A stretch of DNA of 64,000 bases from Sindora glabra (lineage: Eukaryota > Streptophyta > Magnoliopsida > Fabales > Fabaceae): assembly GCA_020226215.1 (NCBI GenBank), contig CM035236.1, forward strand, positions 1,741,001 through 1,805,000, written 5' to 3'. Below are positions 23,887 through 36,424 of this stretch, piece after piece (within the stretch, counting starts at the first letter, position 1; each line of letters starts with the position of its first letter). Below the pieces are notes generated by a model. It did no database searches. It was not told where the DNA came from and was given only the letters and a program-made list of their open reading frames with translations. A program made the translations under genes and the position numbers.

Positions 23887-25728
23887 TCATAAATACTTTC
23901 TGCTGTAAGTGCACGTTTGAAGTTGAGAGTTATCAATTGGCAAGCTTTCTTCCGGGAAAGTACAAGCCCCCAGCTTCTCAGGTCCCTGATCTGGCAAGAG
24001 ATCACATGGTGCCGGAGTCACTCCACTTGAAATCCCAGCAACATCGGTGCAAGTCCACGGAACCTTTTTAGCTGTTCTTGCTAATCCTATGGTTACATTT
24101 GATATGCAGATTCCAGTAAAAGGATCACCTGATATGCCTTCCAATCTTGCTGCCATTGTTACATTCTCAGCAACCATATCACGGTAATTAATGTTCTCAA
24201 TTACGGGGAAAGCATTAGGATCATAGTTGTCATCAGGATGAGAGCCATAATTTCCCGTCATCCAAAATGCCCATTTCATGGTGTGCATTGTCATCCTTCT
24301 GACATATATGTCCTTCACAAAGCCTCCTCTTCCCACAGCAGTTTTGATTCTGACGCCTGATTCTGAATCAATAGCTACAATGTCTTCAGCCCTGACATCT
24401 TGAATTCCACCAGACATCTCGCTCCCTAATGCAATCACAGCACTTGTGGGAGAAATGCAAGTGAGGCGTCTGATCATTAACTGCTTCGTTGGCATTCCAT
24501 AAGCTATGCCGTACTCATCCCAACCACTCTTCACAGCCACACAATCATCTCCGGATACAATATAACAGTCCTCGATTCGTGTATTTGTGCATGAATCTGC
24601 ACCAATTTCGTAAACCATGATCAGTTGGATCATTAAGTTCTAACCCCTGTATGCTATGTCATTATGACAACAATATCAAAGGTCACAAGACTCAAAAATA
24701 GATCCTATCATGTTGATAATCGTCTAGGAATCTCAAAATTTGGTTCATCTGAACTTACCGGGGTTGATCCCATCAGTATTTGGGGATCTGACAGGTGCAA
24801 GGATGGTAATGCCTTGAACAACAACGTTGCTGAAACAAAAATCCATTTGTGTTACCAGGTGCATCAATGATTGAAAATTGGAAACAGTGTAAACAAAAGG
24901 ATACGTGGTACCTGCTGTAAACAGGATGAATATTCCATGATGGAGAATTAACCAAAGTGAGATTGCTTATCTGAACACTGTCCGAGTGCATTATTTCAAT
25001 CAAATAAGGCCGCGTATACTTAAGCTGTCCCTTGTGGAATTTTTGCCACCACAGATCACCTCGACCATCAATTGTACCGTTGTCCCCTGCAAATGAATTC
25101 AAACCCCATCATCAGAACAGGAACAGCCAATTATTCCCCTTTAACCACAAGATGTGATGAGTTCTCAATACCGGTTATCACAACATCTGTAAGGTTTGTT
25201 CCAAATATCAAACTGCTAAATCTTCCACCTTGTGCGTCCCTTCCCCGACCATAGGATGGCAGAGGATCAATCACTGGCCAATCATTTTCATCCTGATTCC
25301 ACAAAATTTATCAGCATATACCTCTCCAATTGCATACAGTTGAACAATAAGTGAACAGCATCAGAGTTATAGCTGAAATTTGATTATGATGAAACCTGAG
25401 AGGCTAGGAGTACAGCATCCTTGTGGAGAAATAGAGTGAAGTGGCTGGTTAGATTGAAGCTGCCAGTTAACCATCTACCTGGAGGAACATAGAGCTGAGA
25501 CCCACCAACCGAAGCATACTGGCTCAGATGATCAATGGCTGCCTTGAAGGCATTAGTGTTCAAAGTAGTTCCATCGCCAATTCCTCCAAAATCTGCCACC
25601 GAGGAGCTGTAAGCTCTGCAACTCCCAGCCGAGTTCTCGAAGTAGTCCGTAACCATGGCTTTGCGGCTCTCAACCCCAGATAGGCTTGACGACACAAGTA
25701 TGATAACCAGTAGTAATATTGTATCCAT
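23887..25728 (-). CDS. GH28 polygalacturonase-like protein, five exons
   Basis: Exons (minus strand order) are 25396-25728, 25172-25292, 24912-25086, 24759-24829 and 23887-24596, giving 469 residues. A hydrophobic signal peptide covers about residues 1-24 (LLLVIILVSSSLSG), so the product is secreted to the cell wall. The right-handed beta-helix carries NTDGI with Asp229, GDDC with Asp250/Asp251, and RIK at 316-318. These are the GH28 catalytic and substrate-binding motifs for hydrolysing alpha-1,4-linked galacturonan. The usual GHG motif with its His is replaced by GSEMSGG (291-297), as in a known plant subgroup. The start is the ATG at 25728; just upstream TTTTGCAG looks like an acceptor, so the 5' UTR probably has an intron (25733 to about 25843). 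Confidence 0.93.
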
Positions 25729-25924
25729 AGCCTGCAAAATTTAAATATTAAAGAAACACAAGCGTGAGTATGGAAAGTAATATGTATAATACAGTTGTGG
25801 ATGATGAGGGAATGAAAAGAATGAATTAAACAAGAGTTCTACCCGAGATTTTGTGAGACTGAGAGCCACTGCAACTGTTGCAGTTAATATAGGATGAACT
25901 GAGTTATTGGTATGTACACACATC

Positions 25925-25931
25925 TATATAT
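25925..25931 (-). promoter_or_regulatory. Probable TATA box of the polygalacturonase gene
   Basis: A TATATA core lies about 200 bp upstream of the ATG, allowing for the proposed 5' UTR intron. It is placed by position and sequence only. Confidence 0.4.
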
Positions 25932-27205
25932 AGATTATAGATATCAATAATTTTGATGATGAGGTGAAGACCAAAAAAACCTCGAGGTGCCTGACCCAGC
26001 CTCTGAATAATGGACGGTGGATTTTGAAAAGATACTTGTTAGTGCTCCGGAGATATGGTTACAATGCTGGGGAGTGTGCTGCAATTGTTTCTTCAACCCA
26101 CTATTTATTCCTCTAGTTTATTCTACGAAGTGTATGGTTATCAATCCTCATCACGGAATATGCATATCCCTTGTAGAATAATATTATTCTCATTTTCAGT
26201 ATTTACTTTCTGCTCATTTTTTACTGTGAAATTATAATTCTATCGTGGATTCGACCAAAGAAAGATACAGATGGCATTTTTGTAATTTGATATTTTACTG
26301 TCGTGATGTTGATGATGAAATACTGTTTAAAATATAGAAGGACACCAATAATCAAGTCAATAATCAATTATCAATAATAAATATAAAAGTGACATTGCCA
26401 ATAGAGCATCGATTTTGATAGGTGGACATCACTTGTGGTTGTGGGGAAGCAACCCACTATAGCTAGTGGCGCCTCGCATTTGCGTTTATGGGAAAATTTT
26501 CTATACTACTTCAGGACCTAATTTCGCAGTACTATTTCTTTTATTATTTTTTATAAATAAAAAATTACTTAATTATAATATCATAATTATTAATTGATTT
26601 TGATACAATAGAAAATGATTCTCAAATCTCAAACACTACTTCAGTATGCTTAAAAAAATGAAAATTTTCCAGTGTTTAAGATAAAGAAGTATTATATACA
26701 TAAAAATTATGATTTGAAATTAAATTATAAATTTTTTATATTTATTTAATTAAAATTTATAAATTTATTTCATGATTAACGATCTTTAAAATATATTTAA
26801 TACTTGGACAGGGTCCTCAGTGTCACGGAACTTTGTCAACACAGCATGTCTCTGACCAGTGGCACCCCGTGAACGATGCCATAGCCAATTGGGTCACGGG
26901 CCAAACTCCAATAAATGGAGTGTTAAAGATCAAAGCATCCTTAAATTTGGCTAATTCCATCCCCTACTGCCAGTCACAAGAAACTCCTTTGCCACATCAC
27001 ATCACAATTCAATTAACATTAATAATTCTCGCGTCCATCGTTTATTATAATTAGGTTGCTCGTCGTATTTTCTGGTTACGGGCTTGGGGACGGCCGTGGG
27101 AATAAATGAACCCGGGAATCCGGGATCCGAAACGTGCCATCTTGGCATCCATATCCGTATCTATATTACGAACGAGGAAGGGAAAGGACACGAGATTGAG
27201 AATAA
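25932..27205. other. Intergenic sequence with a possible small foldback at 26489-26675
   Basis: No gene is recognised. GGGAAAATTTTC near 26489 and GAAAATTTTCC near 26665 form an 11-bp inverted pair about 180 bp apart. This could be a small MITE, though the arms are short. Confidence 0.35.
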
Positions 27206-27863
27206 AGGTGCAAATGAATTGAGTTATTCGTAACTCATGAACAGTTTGAGATCGATTTATAAAAAGTTTGGTTCGAATTTGAGTTTTAACGAGTCAAGAC
27301 AAAATGAACTTGATTCGTTTAACTTATTTATTAAATGAGTTAAGCTTGAACTTTACATTACTCGACTTAAATTATTTATGAGTTTAAACGAGTTTAATAT
27401 AAAATATATTTTAATTTATTATATTATATATAATATAAATATAAAAAATTCATTAAATTCTTCTAGGCTCACTTAAGCTTGTATATTATATATAATATAA
27501 ATATAAAAAACTCACTAAACTCTTTTAAACTCTTTTAAGCTCATATATTATATATAATGTAAATATAAAAAATTTAATAAACTCTTTTACGTCATTTTAG
27601 GCCTGTATAAGTTCATTTAACATTGTTTAAGCTCAAATATAACTTAAACTCGAATTTGAACTCAAATATTTGAGTTCGATCAGAAATTTAGAGTAAAGAA
27701 TTTAAAGTTTGTTTAAATTCAAATAAGTTCGATTAAACTCGTGTTCGAATTGAACTTGAACTCAGGCTTGACTTTTTTAATTTTGATGAGCGTTCGTTTA
27801 ATATTGTCGAGATAGAATTTGAGCATACACATGTTCAGTTCGACTCGACTTATTTGTACCCCT
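27206..27863. mobile_element. TIR element with AGGGGTRCAAAT-type ends
   Basis: The left end reads AGGTGCAAATGAATTGAGTT. The right end in reverse reads AGGGGTACAAATAAGTCGAG. The subterminal regions are rich in GAGTT/CGAGT/AACTCG motifs in both orientations. There is no coding potential. The middle holds three tandem units of 63-65 bp. This type of end is common in plant nonautonomous TIR elements; the superfamily is not assigned and no clear target duplication is seen. Confidence 0.6.
27418..27605. repeat. Three tandem units of about 63-65 bp
   Basis: Three successive units each begin with TATATTATATATAATRTAAA and continue through ATATAAAAAA, a CTC/TTC-rich stretch and a TTAAGCT or TTAGGCC block. 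They sit within the TIR element. Confidence 0.8.
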
Positions 27864-28599
27864 AATTAAAAAGGAGATTAAAATTTCTAATCTCAATTTT
27901 CTTTTAAATATTTTATTCTTTCTCATTTTCATATCCGTATATATAAGGTTTTAAATATTTATTCTCGTCTTAGTTGAATATTTAAATATTTGTATTCATT
28001 TTTATTTTTCATTTTATATAAATATGTATATATATTTATATCACATCATAATTACAATTTTTTAAAAAAATTAAAGACATTTCATTATTTCTTATCCTAT
28101 TTATCCAATTATATTATATTTACTGTATTTATTTATATTTTATTATTTTTAATAAAATAATAATTACTTAAGATTTTTAATAATAATGTAATGAAGAATA
28201 ATACAAATTATTTCATTAAAGATTGTCTTAAAAATAATTTTATATTTCAATTAGATAATTATATACATAATTTTAATTTTTTATTTTATTATATAATCAT
28301 ATATATATATATATAAATATATATAATATTTTATATTATTTATTTAATTCTATATTTAATCAAATATATATATATATAAATATATAATACTTTTGCTTGA
28401 ATGAGTAAAAATTGAAAGTATTCTTTAAATATAAATTAAATTGTCATACTAAATTTATATTATTATTATCATTATCATCATCATCATCATTATTATTATT
28501 ATTATTAAACAACTAAAAAATGATTTTTTTCCTTCCTTCTTTATCATTATTTGGAACATGTGTCATCTTGAAAAAAAAACTTCCCCGCAATTTTTTTCT
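27864..28599. other. Very AT-rich sequence with simple repeats
   Basis: It includes two related ATATATATAAATATATA blocks near 28297 and 28363 and an ATT/ATC trinucleotide run at about 28457-28506. No gene is seen. Confidence 0.6.
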
Positions 28600-29550
28600 T
28601 TTCAATTACATGCTTATTATTAGTTCTTTTTAAATTAGCTTCTTCATTAAATTTAAATTCTTCTTTTAATTTTGTGCTTCTATTTTATTAGCTTCTTTAT
28701 GTACTTAAATTTTATTTATATATATTTTTTAAATTTTATTTTTTACTTTATTACCTATTATATTATTTTTATAGTTTGTGTATTATTTCTTTTTCATTTA
28801 TTTCATTGCATATTTTATTTATTTATATTATTTATAAAATAAACATCAATATTATTAAGTAATATATATACACATTATTAAATATTTTATTTTATTTATA
28901 AAATTATAAAATATTTTAAATAATTTAAAATTTTTAACTTCTATCATTGAAAAAATTAATTGAATTATCAATATCAATTCAATATTTTAAACAGCCAAAA
29001 TCTTTCTTTTTATTCTTTGGGATACATATCAAATTTTAGGGAAAAAATTTTCTACCAAAATTCTTCTCCTTCTTTTCCATTATACCTCTATTATTACTTT
29101 TTTTTTAAAATTAGCTTCTCTATCATATTTTAATTTTTTTTAATTCTATCCTTATATTTAATTAAATTCTTTATTTACTTAACTTCTCTTTATACACATT
29201 TTTTTAAAATTTTATTTTTTACTTATTTCTATTATATTATTTTACTGTCTATGTTTTCTTTACTCCATTGCATATTTTATAGTTTTTATTCACTCGTATC
29301 ATTTATAATATTAATATCTCTAAGAAGTATGCATATAATATCATATATTTTTATTATAAAATTTTAAAAAGATTTTAAATAATTTAAAATTATAAATTTT
29401 ATTATTGGAAGTATTAATTGAATTATATTATTATGTATTCAATTTTTGAAAAATATATAAAAATAAAATTTGTTTATTCACTTATTTATTTTTAATTTAT
29501 TAATATTTTATTGATATCAATTTTTAAGTACTATTTTTTAAATTAAACAT
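28600..29550. repeat. Diverged tandem duplication, offset about 476 bp
   Basis: AAATTAGCTTC, then TTTTAATT, TTTAAATTTTATTTTTTACTT, CATTGCATATTTTAT and TAAATAATTTAAAAT recur in the same order at an offset of about 476 bp, starting near 28632 and 29108. It is AT-rich with no coding signal. Weaker echoes of the downstream part continue to about 30.36 kb. Confidence 0.65.
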
Positions 29551-30790
29551 ACATCAACTATGATTTTTTTCAATTGTCAACTATTTAATATAAAAATTAT
29601 TAATTTCTTTTTAAGAATAGATTAAACATTCAATATAAAAATATGAATTTATTATATATTCCGCTTTTTAAAAGAGATGTATTTTAAAATTAAGATTAAA
29701 TTTCATTTTGTATGTATATTCTTAGAATTTTAAATATCAAAGTTCAATTCCAAGCATTTTTTTTTACTTCCAATGCTTTACAAATGATACATATTTTCTT
29801 CTTTCTTAAACTTTTGTTCTCATCTTTTTAAGTGTTATTACTTTATAATTCATAGATTATTTCTATTTTCTTTATTGATTTAAGTTTTGTCAATATTTTT
29901 TAATATTAAATTTTTTAATATTATATTAAAAATTAAACATATAAACATCAATTAGAACTTTTTTTGGTGAGATTATCGATTATAATTTTAACAAGACTTT
30001 AGTATAGAAAGTATTAAATTACTTTTAATTAATATATTTTAAAATTAAGTTAAGCTTTTAATATAGAAATATAAGTTAATTACATATTTCTTATAAAAAC
30101 ATTGTAAGGTGGAAATCAAATTTTATTTATTTTATTTGGAAAATATATAAGATGTATTAATTAAATTAATTAATTATATATTCTATTTTTGGATAAATAT
30201 ATTTCAAAATTAAAATTAATTTTATTTATTTAATTTTTCCTAATATCTCCTTAATATCAATTTACTAATGTTACAATTCAAATTAAACATTCAATTAGGA
30301 TTTTGTCAAAATTTTAATATAGAAACCATATTTTAGTTTTAATTAATATATCTTATAGAATAATTTAAAATTCCTTTTTTCTTATATGGATGATTAGTAT
30401 AGATATGTTTGTAACTTTTGCTTGATTCTTAAATTTTTATCATACAATATGTTATATCCAAAATATTCTTATATTTGAATGTAGATGTAGGTCGTACTTA
30501 GACATATTATACAGTTACTAACAAGATAACAATTTAATGAAAAGTGTACTAGTCTTAAATAGATTTTATCTATTAAATGATAAGGATTTGAATCTTGAAA
30601 ATGATCTTTCTCAAGAAGAAAGAAATCCCTTAATGCTCTAATTTTTGAGGTGATTATCTTACTTGGTATCTTACCAAAAACATATATCATATAGTTATTT
30701 AAAAAATTTATAAGTAAATATTTTACTTAAAATGTTAAATTAATCCATTTTAAAATATAAAAAATATTTAAAATTTTTTATAAGTTTGTA

Positions 30791-32714
30791 TTTAATTTTT
30801 CAATAAGATCTTTATAAAAAAATTCTCTTTTATGAGTGTAAATGTTTTTAATATTAAATACAACTTAAATAATTTAAAATTATGATAAATTTTCATCTTA
30901 TATAATTTTTCATAAAAAATTTATTAAAAGTAGATCAATATTATATGTAGTTTTTTTGGCATCTATTAGAAAAGTTTTTAAACTAAATTCTTCTTCAAAT
31001 AAAATTCATAAAAAATAAATGTAGAGTAAAATGACTTATAATAGTTTCCATTTATACTTTTTGTTGTAACTATTTACTTTTATGTTAAAGGTCAATTTTA
31101 AATTAATTATGACTTCTAGTCATAAAAAACTTATGGGAAAAATCAATTGATTTTATATATTTTTACTTAATAGAAAGTAATATATTTGTTAAAATTTTAT
31201 TATTTACAAAATTTAATGTATGATTTCAAAATAAATATAATAAATTGGTTTTTAATCCTTTTATAATGTGCTTTTATTTTTATTTCATACATATTATTTT
31301 TATGTTAATAGGATGAAAACAATAAACATAGATATAATTTAATGAGCCAAATATTAATATTATAAATTTATATACTTAAATTTTACATATAGACATTCAT
31401 ATTATTGACATATTATTTAATGTTCATAAAATAATTTTTATATATTATGTTTTTAATAAAATCCACACATAGCACAAATTAAATAATTAGTCATATTTAG
31501 AAATCTCACTTACTTGTTTCCTGTAAAAGCTAATTAACATCTTCTTGTTTTGATCCCAATCTTTTTGAAATGAATGAATGAATTGATACAAGTCAATTAT
31601 CTAAATGGTAGAAACATACTTACTTACCTGTATCTTTATGTTGATTTTTAGCCTAATCCTCAGAGGTACTAGCTATATTGCTCATGCATGTCTTTCTAAG
31701 CACCATGAATGTTTCTTCATGTTGATCTTTAACTTATTCCTTTGAGTTACTAGTTCTACCGCTCATACATGTCTCTTTAATTTTTCAATCAAATTTTTAT
31801 AAGAAAAAACTTTTCTCTTTTATGAGCGCAAATGTTTCTAATATTAAATATAACTTAAATAATTTAAAATTATGATAATTTTTCATCTTATATAATTTTA
31901 GTAGAAAATTTATTAAAAGTAAATCAATATTATATGTAGTTTTTTTTGCATCTATTAGAAAAGTCTTTTTAAATTAAATTATTTTTCAAATAAAATTCAT
32001 AAAAAATAAATGTAAAGTAAAATGACTTATGATAGTTTGTGTTTATACTTTTTGTTGTACCTATTTACTTTTATGTTAAAGGTCAATTTTAAATTAATTA
32101 AGACTTCTGGTCATAAAAAACTTATGGAAAAAATCAATTGATTTTATATATTTTTACTTAATAGAGAGTAATATATTTGTTAAAAGTTTATTATTTACAA
32201 AACTTAATGTATGATTGCAAAATAAATATAATAAATTATATTTTAATCCTTTTATGATGTGCTTTTCTTTTTATTTCATACATATTATTTTTTATGTTAA
32301 TAGGATGAAAATAATAAATATAGATATAATTTAATGAGTTAAATGTTAATATTATAAATTTATATATTTAAATTTTATATATAAATATTTGTGTTATTGA
32401 CAATTTATTTAGTGTTCATAAAATAATTTTTATATATTATATTTTTAATAAAATCCATACATAGCACATATTAAAAAACTAGTCATATTTAGAAATCTCA
32501 CTTACTTTTTTCTTGTAAAAGCTAATTAACATCTTCTTGTTTCGATCCCAATCTTTTTAAAATGATTGAATGATTTGATATAAGTTAGTTATCTAAATGG
32601 CAGAAACATACTTACTTCTTTGTATCTTCATGTTGATATTTAGCCTATTCTTCTGAGTTATTAACTTTATTGCTCATGCATGTCTCTTTAAGCACCATGA
32701 ATGTTTCTCATATC
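30791..32714. repeat. Tandem duplication of about 985 bp
   Basis: Unit 1 (30791-31775) and unit 2 (31776 to about 32714) are collinear at an offset of 985-992 bp. Shared blocks include TTTAATTTTTCAAT, TTAATATTAAATA, ATTATATGTAGTTTTTTT, TTATTTCATACATATTATT and AAGCACCATGAATGTTTCT. Divergence is about one change per ten bases by eye. Unit 1 also has an internal duplication of about 80 bp near its end (31637 and 31716). No coding potential is seen. Confidence 0.85.
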
Positions 32715-35700
32715 AAATTTGAGTTATCACCTTTACAACATTGGCACTCATTTAGAAAAATGCATCTTACACAAATTTCCTAAAGAGTTACCTTTATAAA
32801 CTTTTTTAAAGTGCCCTAACATTCTCTAATGATGCTTTGCCAATGCTTTTTCTGAAACTTTTTGCCTTTGCAATTTATTCCATTTGTTAGTGTTTTTGTA
32901 ACTTTATGCTTACTACTTTTGCAACTTGGAAAGGTGCCACTCCATGGCTTTCAAAGGTTACCTTTATAACAAAATTGTGCATTAACTCTATAACTCATAC
33001 GCACTACTTGGCACTTTGAATCATCTACAAATAAATATCTTACACTTAAGGTCCCATCGGTTGGATACAAGTACTAAGATTTACACTTGATTTATGCAAA
33101 AGGTCATATGACCTTACTCTCAAGTTTGCTTGCATTAGGTTTGATCAATTTATAATAATTTGTAATGTTTTTTTTTACATTTAATTAGATCTTTTGATTC
33201 TCCTTGAATCAATACTCTCTGATAACTCATCATCCATCATAGCTAACTTTGAAGCTGATACTCTTTAGCCCCATAGTCCTCACACCCCTTCCTATGTGAA
33301 GCAACATCCTTCGATGTCTAGGCCTTTATAATCCTAACTTTACTACATTCTCTAATAACTTTTTTGAGTGCATTCTTTGATGGCTTTTTCACTTTAACAT
33401 CTTGATAGGAGTTAAGGATAGAACATCCTTTACTCTAGTTTAAGCATTAAATGCTTATGCATTAGCAAATATGAGCTCTAAGATCATTATTGCAATATCT
33501 CTTCATAGCTATAATGTGCTAGCTTTCTAACAACTTGAAATGATCTTTCCAAACTTTTTAAACATGATTTTCGATTTCTCATTGTAGAGTAATCCACTTA
33601 ACACATACGTTGATGCGTTAATTGTTAGGATGTGTTTTTCAACTATGGTCAGATATTTTTACACAGCCAAGGTTTCACTTTTTAGTTCCATTAATGTATT
33701 TGGATATAACTGAGCTTTTAGGCAAGACCAAGGTTTTCCACCTAAATAAACTATCAATTCAATCATCTTTTTAGATGGTATTTTGTATCCTTTAATACTA
33801 TTACTATGAATAAGTATATAATTGACATCCCACATATCATAAGTGTAATTCCTTTTTTAAATGCCTTGAGATATTTATTTTAATCAACAAGGATAATTAA
33901 ATTTTATTCATTTGGCTAATTTTTTATTATTTATTTATTTTAGATTTTGATTAAATATTATTTTTTCCTATAGTGATTCTTTCACAAAATTAAAAAAGTG
34001 AAAACTTTATAAAATATATGTATCAATTTTGATAGATGATATTTATTCATGAAATGTGTTAATTTATTAAGGATATTTCAAATATTAAAATAAGATAAAT
34101 TATAATGCATACACACACACACACACACACATACACGCAACTTATGATTTAATGAATTATTTCTGTAAAGCTCAAGGGGTTTTTAAATGTTTATCTCTAA
34201 GAATTTAATTTTATCAAAAGCTTAGGATATTTAGTAGATATGAATAAATTATATATTATGATGTGAAACTAATATTTATTTGTCCTTGAATATTTTAATT
34301 TGATGTAGTTATGATGACTTGGTTGTAATTAAGCTTTATTAGCTACTTAAAAGTCTAATAACTACTTAAAATGGGTTGCATGGGATATAATAATGATATG
34401 GTGTAAATTAAATGGTTAAAGCTATTATATATTGTGATATGAAATAGGAAATTTGAATTATATGTAGGTAAATATGTCAATCTGAGAGTTGATATTGCAT
34501 GTTACAGAATCTAGGATCTAGGTTTACAATTGTTTTTTATTTTAATACTTAATTAGTATTTGATTATTTTATGTAATTGATTTTAAATATAGTTATAGTA
34601 AATATATGTTCACTAAATTCTTGTAACTCATTTTTTTTATCTTCAATGTTTCCAGATTGATTTAAATTAACGAAACCTTATTACATTTATAGAGAATTAG
34701 AGACCTCTGTACTAAGAGAATTGGTAAATGGATTAAAAGATTAGTTGCATCTATATATTCAACATGATGATGTTATATATTTTTGTGTATATTATACATT
34801 GCTATTAAAATTATTAAAATGATTCATGTATTTTCTAATATCATATCTTTAAAAATTATAGGTTTTATATTGTAGGGCATGTAGCCTTAAAAAGTGTTTG
34901 GAAACAAGGGAAATTCTATACTTTTTCTATGAAATTTAAAATATAATTTGAGTCATTATGAAAATAAAGAAGTTTCTATTGGGCATTTAGTATAGTTAGA
35001 GTTCAAACTGGTGGAAACTAGATAATAAAATTTATATCGATTTCAATTGGATTCAAGTTATGATAGTGAACTAGCCCTCTAACACAAATATTTAAACCTA
35101 ATGCACCAATTAACATTTCCTCAGATGCATCATTCTCCTATATATTAGCTTTTTGACCCAATCCAACCTCTTACACTATTTGGTCAAGTTCTTAGCAACA
35201 TCTTTTTTCAAATTTAAGAATGATTGTTCTATATATTCCTCATATAACATTGGACAAGTTGTATTCAAAGCAATTGTAACCTACCCAATATTTATCTTTT
35301 AACATAAACTAAACTTTAATACTAAATGTCATAGGTTGGTAATTTTTTAGATAAAGTTATGCTGCATGTGCTTGTCATTTATAACAAATATGTTAGCATT
35401 TCCCAAAGCCTCTTGTGGCACACTTGGAATAGATAATATGACTTTGCAAGTTCGCAAGTCACAATTGAATGTTATCGAAGTACTTGTATATACTAAGCTA
35501 CGAGAATTTCCCACACTTGAAGCTTTTAAATACAACATAAGGGTAATTTTGAATGTGTGTGTGAGAGAGACAGAGAGAGACAGAGAGAGAAAGTGACAAT
35601 TCTATTCATTTAATATATATTTTATTTTATATTTTTGAGTATGTATAATGTTACAAGTCAACACACTTAATTTTTAAATTCAATGCTAAGCTATCCTCAT

Positions 35701-36424
35701 CAAGTTTGTTAATAATCCACACCTTAAAAAGTATTTTAAATAAAATACAATTTGTTATAAATAAACATATTTTTTATAAATTGATATAAGATATTTTTTT
35801 CTATGCTTCATATGTCTAACTAGCACCATCTCATACTAAAACAAAAATAAAAAAAAGTGAGAATTGTAACTATATGTTTCTTGGACTCATTTAAATTTTC
35901 AAACCATATTGAAGTTACAAAAAATACATTCAAATTTAGGAAAAATAAAAAAAATGTGCACAAGTTGAATTGCTTCTAAATTTTAGCCATAGAACCCTCA
36001 AATTATGCTTAATTTTTTTTAATTAAATTTCATTCAAAATCGGATATGTTTAACTGTTGAAATTATCGCAACTATAAATTTGTGACACGTGGAAAGATAG
36101 AGAGCCAAGAATTAGCCCAAATTCAAAGCGCCATGTTAGGTGTCGATTTAGTAATTGTTGCATAGAAAAGTAAAACTCTCCGGGCCCATAAATTTGCACA
36201 TTTCTTAAGGGCCTCCAACAAGACCCAAACAAGATAATGCATCAATCCATTTGGGGGAACTGTTTTCATTGAGGAAGCTATCTTTTTTGGGCCGAATCTC
36301 AAAATCTCTATATTGTAAAAGAGACGTTCAAAAGTCTCCCATAGCTAAGCTAGTTCATTAACACCATTATAATTATCATTTACAATAAAATCTAAGCGAG
36401 CTAGTATAAAAAGTGGATTGACAT
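32715..36424. other. AT-rich intergenic sequence with decayed repeat fragments
   Basis: No gene is supported. A (CA)n run lies at 34111-34131 and a GT/GA-rich run at about 35557-35592. Parts of 32.7-33.5 kb and 35.1-35.5 kb are less AT-rich and may be retroelement relics. A CACGTG G-box (36086-36091) lies about 340 bp downstream of the NTF2-like gene's stop, not at a recognised promoter. Confidence 0.4.

Noticed and set aside
25741..25923. 60-residue frame upstream of the polygalacturonase
   Set aside because: It starts near the TATA box and spans a probable 5' UTR intron; no conserved sequence is seen.
26489..26675. Possible small MITE with GGAAAATTTTC arms
   Set aside because: Only 11 bp of inverted repeat in AT-rich DNA and no further copy seen; too weak to claim as an element.
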